Assembly: GCA_030220185.1 (NCBI GenBank)
Contig: JASPKZ010007534.1
Span: 247,001-311,000, forward strand
Reading direction: 5' to 3'
Source of the DNA: Diploptera punctata
Lineage: Eukaryota > Arthropoda > Insecta > Blattodea > Blaberidae
Length of the DNA stretch: 64,000 nt
Under the pieces are notes generated by a model, which was not told where the DNA came from, searched no databases, and saw nothing but the letters and a program-made list of their open reading frames with translations. The position numbers and the translations under genes were made by a program. Positions within the stretch are counted from its first letter, which is position 1. Every line of letters begins with the position of its first letter. Of the stretch, positions 23,701-32,700 are shown one piece after another.

Positions 23701-26700
23701 GTGTGATTTTTATTTGTGGGGTAGCCTGAAAGACAAAGTGAACAAAACAAATCCGCACACATTGGAAGAACTGAAGAACAACATAAGAAATGAAATCAGG
23801 AACTTGACAGTGCCCGAACTACAGCGTGTCAATCTAAATGTGTTTACTCGGTATAATGCCTGTTTAACTGCGGGAGGACAACATTTCCAGCATTTTCTAT
23901 AAGGTAAGAAACAGTTCAAGGACGGGTGGCAGGCAGGGTGAATTGCGGGAGGAAGAGACAGCACTGCGTGCCGGGTGAAACTCCGTAAGGCCGGTCCGGT
24001 TTTATATTGGAAGCCCGTTAGAATGTTCACAAAGAGAAATGTGACGCTGGACAAGCATAAGGTAGACATCAGAAAATCATCTCTGTTTTGTTTTGTGGAA
24101 AACAGACATGTATTGTACGTAAAATACGGTTTCGGTGACTTGGCTTTAGAGGAAGTAATAAGCCTAAAGGGGGGGGGAGGAAAGTGTCCTGTATTACGAG
24201 ATGTCATATTGATAACAAAATATCCTAATGGTAGGATGATAAAGAAGACATCGTGGCTCTCATAAAATGTGTACCACCTCTACACCAGATATTTTACAGT
24301 AGCCTTAAATCAGAAAATGATGATACAAATGCTGCAAACATAGAATACATAGATTGATGCAATATTCAAATTAAAAATGGGTTAATGTTTAATATTAGGA
24401 AGTTATATTTTGAGGTTATTTTAATTATATTATTTATAGTCCGGACATCTTACCTCAATATTAATGTTGATTTGTTCTTGAACATGTTTCAAAACAATTC
24501 TGTTTTATCGTCAGCTTTCCCAGACTTCCCACTCTTTGTTTTTTATTTCTTTCCAGTCGTATCCTCTCTCTTTTACACTTTCCTTCACTTGGTTAATCCA
24601 TCTTTATCGTGGTCATTTTCCTTGTATCTTGAGATTTAACCGTCTTTGTGGGTAGTCTTTCCTTTTCCATTCTTTTTAAATGTCCAAACCATTTTAGTCT
24701 ACTTTTTTCTATGTCTGTTGTTAATTTTTCTACACTTAATGTCTCCCTGATTTTGTCATTACCTATTCTATCTCTCCTTGTTTTATGTGTCATTCCACGT
24801 AAGAATTTCATTTCTGTAGCTTGGATTCTGTTCAAGTCCTTCTTTGTATATGTCCAAGTGTCAGCTGCATGTGTTAGAAATAAGTTTTATACATTGTCAT
24901 TTTACTCTTGGTGGGTGTATCTTTATTCCAGATTAATTGTTTAGTTAAATTATAGACATTTCAACTTTTCTCTATTCTTTTACTGATTTCAGTCTGTATT
25001 TTCTCATTTGCATTTATCACTGTTCCAAAATATGTAATTTTTTCCCACTTTTCGTAGATTTATGCCTGACTATTTAACTCATGCCCCAAATGGGAGTCAA
25101 TGGCCAATTACATTTCAATGATTTTTTATCTACAACCAATCACTGTCGTGTTTCGCCACGAATTTATCAACTAAAGTTTATCGTATTAAAGAGAGCACCT
25201 CCTTTTTAACATTCTGAATAGGTCATAGCATTATTTTGCAGACACTGACTCCAGAAGAAATACGGCTACCAGATTGTATATATAGTGCATGAATGTCAAC
25301 AGATAGAGCATGCAGGAGATAATATAAAAACATTTGTAGCAATTTATTATACTACAAAAAAAGAAACAACTGTTTGCACTTTTTTAAACGAATTATTTTC
25401 CAGGAAATGACGTTGCAGAAAAATATAATCGACATATTTACGTCATAGGACATCAAAAATTAATTAATACCTATAAGTAGTAGTAATATTCAAATGTTCT
25501 GAAGCTGTTGATTTGTCATCATTCACTATTTAATACCTATAATGTTGGTTATAAATTTCTCCACTAGAGTGCATTCTTACGATATTGCAATCCTTTGACA
25601 ATAAATAATATGATCTGGTTGCAGTGATGAACAAAAGAAGCAAATGAAGCGTACCAATCGTTTTTCATTTGTTTTCAAACACCGCCGTTTACATTAAATA
25701 TATAAATATTTTTAAATAACTATATTTAAATAATGATTTGTGAGTAAACAGCTTAATTTTATTCGTTAAATAGTCCTAACAAATGCCACTCTTGATTTCC
25801 AATTTATCGATAATTTGTAAATCACTCATGGCATTACTTATGATAAATTGATATTCCAATCATCGGTCTGGTTTCTATATATTTTCATGACTGCCGTTTT
25901 CTCGATATTTATTTTTAAGCCATTTTCCTCTGAAACTGTTTTCCAATGTTTAAGTCTGTGTTCTACGCCAGTTTTTGAATTTACCCATATCATTACATCG
26001 TCTGCGAAGGTTTCATGTTTGGTTTTTTGTCTTCCACTACAACTTTATTTGTAATTTCATTCATTATGGTGTTGAACAAAACAGACGATAACACTCTCCC
26101 TTGTCTAACTCCAACATTTGTTTCAAACCATTGTGCCATTCCTACTGGAGTCTTGATGCAGTATTGACATTTACATAACTGACTTACGGTGCACCCTGTT
26201 ACAGATACAACATGGCGGAGATAGTCGACTGTGACTTGAAGCAGTTATACACGCAGCTGGTAGAACTGATAACACAGCTCAACGAAGGAGCAGTGCAGCC
26301 GGTAACACACCTTATTTTGGAACCTAATAGATTATCAAAATGGACAGTTAATGACAAACGAGGGAAATTTTGAGGAAGTGGCTGAATTCAAATACCTAGG
26401 AACAATAATCACAAATAGGAATGAGATGCACAAAGAAATTAAACATAGGCTCAATTCTGGAAATGCGTGCTATTATGCATTGCAGAGACTCTTGATGTCC
26501 CAACTCCTTTCAAAAAACGTTAAACTGAAAATATTATTCTACCAGTTATATTATATGGGTGCGAAACATGGACTCTTACTTCAAGGTAGGAGAAAACCTT
26601 ACGAGTATTTGAGAATAAAGTACTTAGGAAAATTTTTGGACCAAAGAGAGATGAACAGACAGGTGAATGGAGAAGACTACATAACAATGAACTACATGGT

Positions 26701-29700
26701 CTTTATAGGAAGCCAGATATAATAAGAACAGTTAAGTCTCGTAGACTGCGATGGGCAGGACATGTTGCACGTATGGGGAATGAAAGACTTGCATGGGAGC
26801 TTCTTGTAGGAAAGCCGGAGGGAAAACGCCCAGTTGGTAGACCGAGAATGAGGTGGGACAATAACATTAACTATGATTTGAGGGAAGTAGATTATACAGG
26901 GAATGATTGGAAAACATTAGTTCAGGATAGGGATGTATGGAGAGCTTATTTCCGCGCGGCCATGAACCTATGGGTTCGATAGTGCCAGTGAGTAAGTAAA
27001 TAGGGCTATTTTAGTGAAACCCGATGGAGTATCCGATCATTAATGCCCTAGCGGAAACAATTTTTGTTTTCGGATTCAATCTTGGCGTCTAACAATCAAT
27101 TAAGAGCGAGTTGGACTTCAAAAAGTCACGTGATTCAATTAAGAGGGAGAAGTTATACACTTAATTTAATATAGGTAGGAAATAACAGCATGCGGTTTTT
27201 TTAATAACACGGGTCAACATGATTTTTGTCTCACGAGTACCAATAGTTGTACTTAATGCAGTTTTCTATCTTCCTCTTCACTGTTTAGGCTTATTCTCTA
27301 GCCTGTTCCGGCTCCAAATTGCTGCTATTTCCATCTTTTCCTTGGTCTTCCCAAACTTCTTCTTCCTCGTGGTTAATAGTTGTATGCTGCTTTTGGTATT
27401 CTATTCTCACTCATCCTTGCCAAGTGTTCTTTCCAGTTTGTTCTGTATTTCTCCACTGTTGTGTTTAATTCCTCTACTTTTAGTTGTCTTATTTCTGTAT
27501 TATGTTTTTTGTCTGTTCTTTGATATCCTGCTATTGGTCTGAGGAATCTCATTTCAGCAGCTTGTATTCCGGCAGACTGTTATGTTTTTTATCGTGTTTT
27601 CAAATATGTATTCGGAATTTCTCCATCACACACAGTTTTTTATTTCAATTTCAATTAATGGATTTAAATAATTATTTTTTAATAAACGTTTTTTCGTCCA
27701 TTTGTCCACTGTAAAGTAAAACCAAATAAGCTAACTCAGGAGATATCATCTATGGAAAAGTGATATCAAGGACATGGAATCCTAATATGCTGGCCAATTA
27801 TTGTTGGACCATCAAGAGGGTTGCTCCACAGGCGAAATTTAGCAGAAAATCGTTATTTTTTACTTTCTAGGTGAGTCCGAATGTTCGAATATTGTGTAGT
27901 TACGAATGTAGAAAATATTAAAGTGTTTGAAATGATGTCTCTAGGAAACCTTTCTTGATGGAGAAAAACGTGTATCATATTTGAATTCAGGAGAAAAAAT
28001 ACTATCATAATTACATATTTTTCTTTCTGAGACAAAAAATGTTTATTTTTTGTTGCTCAGTGATATTAATGAGTTGGTTATTTTGACTCACCTTATATTT
28101 CTTGATTTTATGCGGACCAGGTTTCGTTGCATTTGCGCGACATTGTCAATGTATTCCAACTGTTGTTTTGCGGTTGTCCATCCTGTAAGTTGATTTCCAC
28201 TCCCTCTGTGGGCTGTCCGATGAACTTCCAAACCAATTTTTCTTTCTCTTTCACCGGGAATTTCAAAATTCATGCTCTTCTTTTTATTCTTGCAGATGTA
28301 AATTTTCTCCCAAACTGTGAGTTCCTTAGAATTTTCTAACTGTTTTAGTAATTTTGCCTTAGTTTTAATTCTGTGTTTTCCTGACCAAGCATGTGCAGCT
28401 ACTGTATTGCAGATTTATTGGAGAAATATAAAAATCTGCATGGTAAGAAAAATATAGAATTGAAACTAAGGCCAAATTACTGAAACAGTTTGAAAAATGT
28501 AAGGAACTCACAATTTGGGAGAAAATTTACATCTGCAAGAATAAAGAGAAAACCATGAATTTTTAAATTCCCGGAAAAAGAGAAAGAAATTGATTTGGAA
28601 GTTCATCGGTCAGCCAGTAGAGGGAGCAGAAATCAACTTACAGGATGGACAACTGCAAAACAACAGTTGGAATGCATCGAGAATGTTGCGCAAAAGCGAC
28701 GAAACCTGGTCCGCATAAAAATCGAGAAATATGAGGTGAATCAAGTTAACCAACTCATTAATAAATAAGTACCTGCACTTATTCGAATGTGTCTAAATGG
28801 CAAACAGTATGGTGCGTGTAGGTAAACATTTTTCAGATAGTTTTGAAATCCTCAATTGGTTAAAGCAAGGAGATGCACTATCTCCTCTACTATTAATTTT
28901 TGTACTAGATCATTCCACCAAATCTTTAGAAGATGAAGAAGCCCTGCTTATTATTACGTACATAGCTAAATACAGTAAAACTTGTTTAATAAGGAACGTG
29001 AATAATGCGGAAATCTGTCCAATGTGAACAAATTGGCGAAATAATAGTAATTTTACGTGTATTTATTTTGCATAAAACGGAATCTGTCCAACACGGAAAC
29101 AGAAGGATATTTCTACACAATTCATGAAAAAATGTATAAAGCGGAAAAACAGAGAGATAAATTAGTTTCCACTTCATTGAATTCCCGTTAGGGCAAAACG
29201 CAATAAGGAATTATTCCTGCTGTGGGGCGGAGTAGAGATTCTACCTGTACCTGAAATTTTCTTTCGGCCTCACTGCACACCCGTTATGTGAAACAGATAT
29301 CTGTCTTACAAATGACCGTTGGACTGTAAAATCTTGAATTAGTTTAAGTTCTGAGACCGATCTTTCACAGGTAGCGTCTGAATGTACGGAATAAAGATGG
29401 CTAAACCGTATGTATCATTCTCATTAAATGAAAAAGTGAAAGTGATTGAAGATAAATCTGTAAATTTCCGGACCGATGCTCAAAGTCAAGCTCTAGCTGT
29501 TGCTAAATGGCAAACAGTTTTCAGATAGTTTTGAAATCCTCAATTGGTTAAAGCAAGGAGGTGCACTATCTCCTCTACTATTCACTTTTGTACTAGAGAA
29601 TTCCACCAAATCTTTATAAGATGAAGGCCAGCTATTAATGTCCACAGAACTATGTTGCAGATTTTCAAAACATTAAATAAAACATGATAATACATATAAT

Positions 29701-32700
29701 TTACTATAGCATAGAAACGAAAAAATGCATTGTTAATACATTTTATCTTGATTATACATCTCCCAGACCCGTGTTCTCCTCTTCTACTTGTTTTACTAAT
29801 CAACGTCAACACACGAATCAAGAGATCAACGGGAACATCGCGTCATAGTTGTAGAAAAATGTGGAATCCTTTTCAACATGTGACGCGAAAAAAAATTATA
29901 AGTTTCAATCATACACCATGCGCATGCGCCAACAAACGCTAAGCGGTTTTACAATATGAAATCACGGGATGCAGCCAACATATACACGATATTTAACGAA
30001 CCTAAAAGCTAAGTAACCAAGTAACTCACTGGCTCTATCGAACCCGTAGGTTCATGGCCGCGCGGACATAAGCTCTCCATACACCCCTATCCTGAGCTAA
30101 TGTTTTCCAATCATCTCCTGTATAATCTACTTCCCTCGAATCATGGATAATGTTATTCTGCCACCTCATGCTTGGTCTACCAACTGGGCGTTTTCCATCT
30201 GTTTTTCCTACAAGAAGCTTCCGTGCACCTCTTCCATCTCCCATACATCCTAAAATATTCGTAATCTTCTTTCCTCCCTTAAAGTAAAGAGTCCATGTTT
30301 CACATCCATATAATATAACCGTTTATAATAGTTTTATATATTTTCAGTTTAACGTTTTTTGAAAGGAGTTGGGACGACAAGAGTCCCTTGAATGCATAAT
30401 AACATTCATTTCCAGAACTGAGCTAACCTAACAAAATTTAAGCACTCTAACCTGTGAAAGAATGCAGCGCCCAAAAATGAATAGCAAGTCCAGAAATTCG
30501 GAAGTATATGTGTAGGCCTGCAGTTAGTTAGTACATTGTTATGTTGGCTACACTGGAACATGTCTTTGTTGTTGCATAGAATATTCGTTAAAATCAATAT
30601 GGCTGCCACGTCGTCAAGCTACGTATGTAAGTAAATATCATAGAAAAATATATTGAAATAATCGTTAGATAAAATGTAAAAATCATTGTAAATGGTGGGA
30701 AATTATTTGAAAAAATGGAACCCTAAGAATAAAATTTGACAGGAGTTTATGAAGTAATTAAAAAAGTCGCGTCACAGGTTGTAAAGAATAGCCGAAAAAT
30801 GAATGTTGCAACTCACCAATTGCAGCTAAACATGAGTGCTCTGGCGGTCTGAGTCTGAAATACAAACAAACAAAATCTTAGAGTTACTGTATTAACAAAG
30901 ATTCTATATTAAATATCATCGGAGAATATTTTGTTTAAACAACTCACCTCACAGGATTCATGCTTCCATGATACCGCGGTTTCAAACACAGTCGTGTTCA
31001 TCCTCAGCCATAACTCCGACTGACGAAATTCTTCGGCCGTCAACTGTTCTATTGTCGCCATCTTCAGTTCTGCCATCTATGGTTGAATTTATGAACTTCG
31101 AAATCAAAGTAATTTCGTTAGGGATATCAAAATTCATTTATCTATCTTTATTTTTCTGAATGTATATCTTCTCCCAAAATTACTTTGATCTCGAAATTCA
31201 TAAATCCAACCATAGATGGCAGCACTGAAGATGGCGACAATAGAACAGTTGACGGTCGAAGAATTTCGTCAGTCGGAGTTATGGTTGAGGATGAACACAA
31301 CTGTGTTTGTAACCGCGGTATCATGGAAGCATGAATCTTATGAGGTGAGTTGTTTAAACAAAATGTTCTCCGATGAATTTTAATGATTATACCTCATAAT
31401 GTTTACTTCCCAACATTAATTTAATATAAATATTCTATATTTTGAAAATACATTACGAAACTCCGCTGAGGTTACTGTGTTAAAGTTTTAATAATCGTAA
31501 AACAGTAGCTGATACCTCAGTCGTCCTCGATAGTTTGCTGTGTTGTTTTATAGGAGGCCTTTCGATAACTTAGGTATCATCTTCTACTTTCAGTTTGGTA
31601 TTGATAAAATAATTACCAACAACAGTCAGTACCAAACTGAAAGCAGAAGATGATACTTAAGTTATCGAAAGGCCTCCTACAAAACTACACTGTTGATTGT
31701 TGGGGACAACTGAGTTATCAGGTATTTTTTTATACAGGGTGATTCAAAAGTCACTATACATTTTGATGAAGCAGTGACTGTACTAATTTTTGTTGCAGGT
31801 AATAAAACAATATGCTAACCAAAAAAAAAAGAATAGCTGTTGTTTTTGCTCGTCTTCCTGGTATGACGTATGAACAAACGCGGACAGATTTCGCCCGTAA
31901 ATTTAGGAAACCAGGCACCACCAGGCTGGCTATAAAGAACCTGGGCAATAAATTTCAGAGTACTGGTAGTGTTGCAGATGAAGACCGTCCAGGGAGACCA
32001 GGTACCGTGCAAAATGTACTGGATGCGATCACTCGCAGCCCCTCTGCATCAACCAGAGAGCTGATATTCCTCAAACCACTGTGTGGAGATCTCTCCGCTA
32101 CGATTTGCACAAACGTGCATATCACATCTAGGTGGTGCATAAACTTGAAGCTGAGGACTATGCATCCAGACAAGCTGCGTGTCATGATCTACTAGAAGCT
32201 GTGGAAAAATAACAATTTAATGGAAAATGTCTTATTTAGTGATGAGGCTACATTCCACGCATGTGGACATGTCAATAGACACAATTGCAGGATATGGGCA
32301 GAGGACCAACCACATGTGATGCAGGAGTGGGAACGGGACACACCCAAAGTAAATGTGTGGTTAGGATTAACCAGGTCAACAGTTTACGGGCCCTTCATAT
32401 TACTGGATACGTATACCTCGATATTTTGGAACAGTTTTTGGAAATCCAATTGATATCTGATGGTATTATGGATAATGCTGTTTTTCAACAGGATGGGGCA
32501 CCACCTCATTTTGCCATTACGGTTCGGGACTACCTAAATCAAGCTTTTCCCGGTAGATGGATTGGCCATGCAGCACCAGTGATGTGACCTCCCGCTCTCC
32601 AGATCTTTAGACTTGTTTTCCTGGGGGTTTATAAAGTCTGACGTGTACCAGGTGAAGATAAAAGACATTCAACAGCTAAAAACAGCGGATTAGAGCCGCT

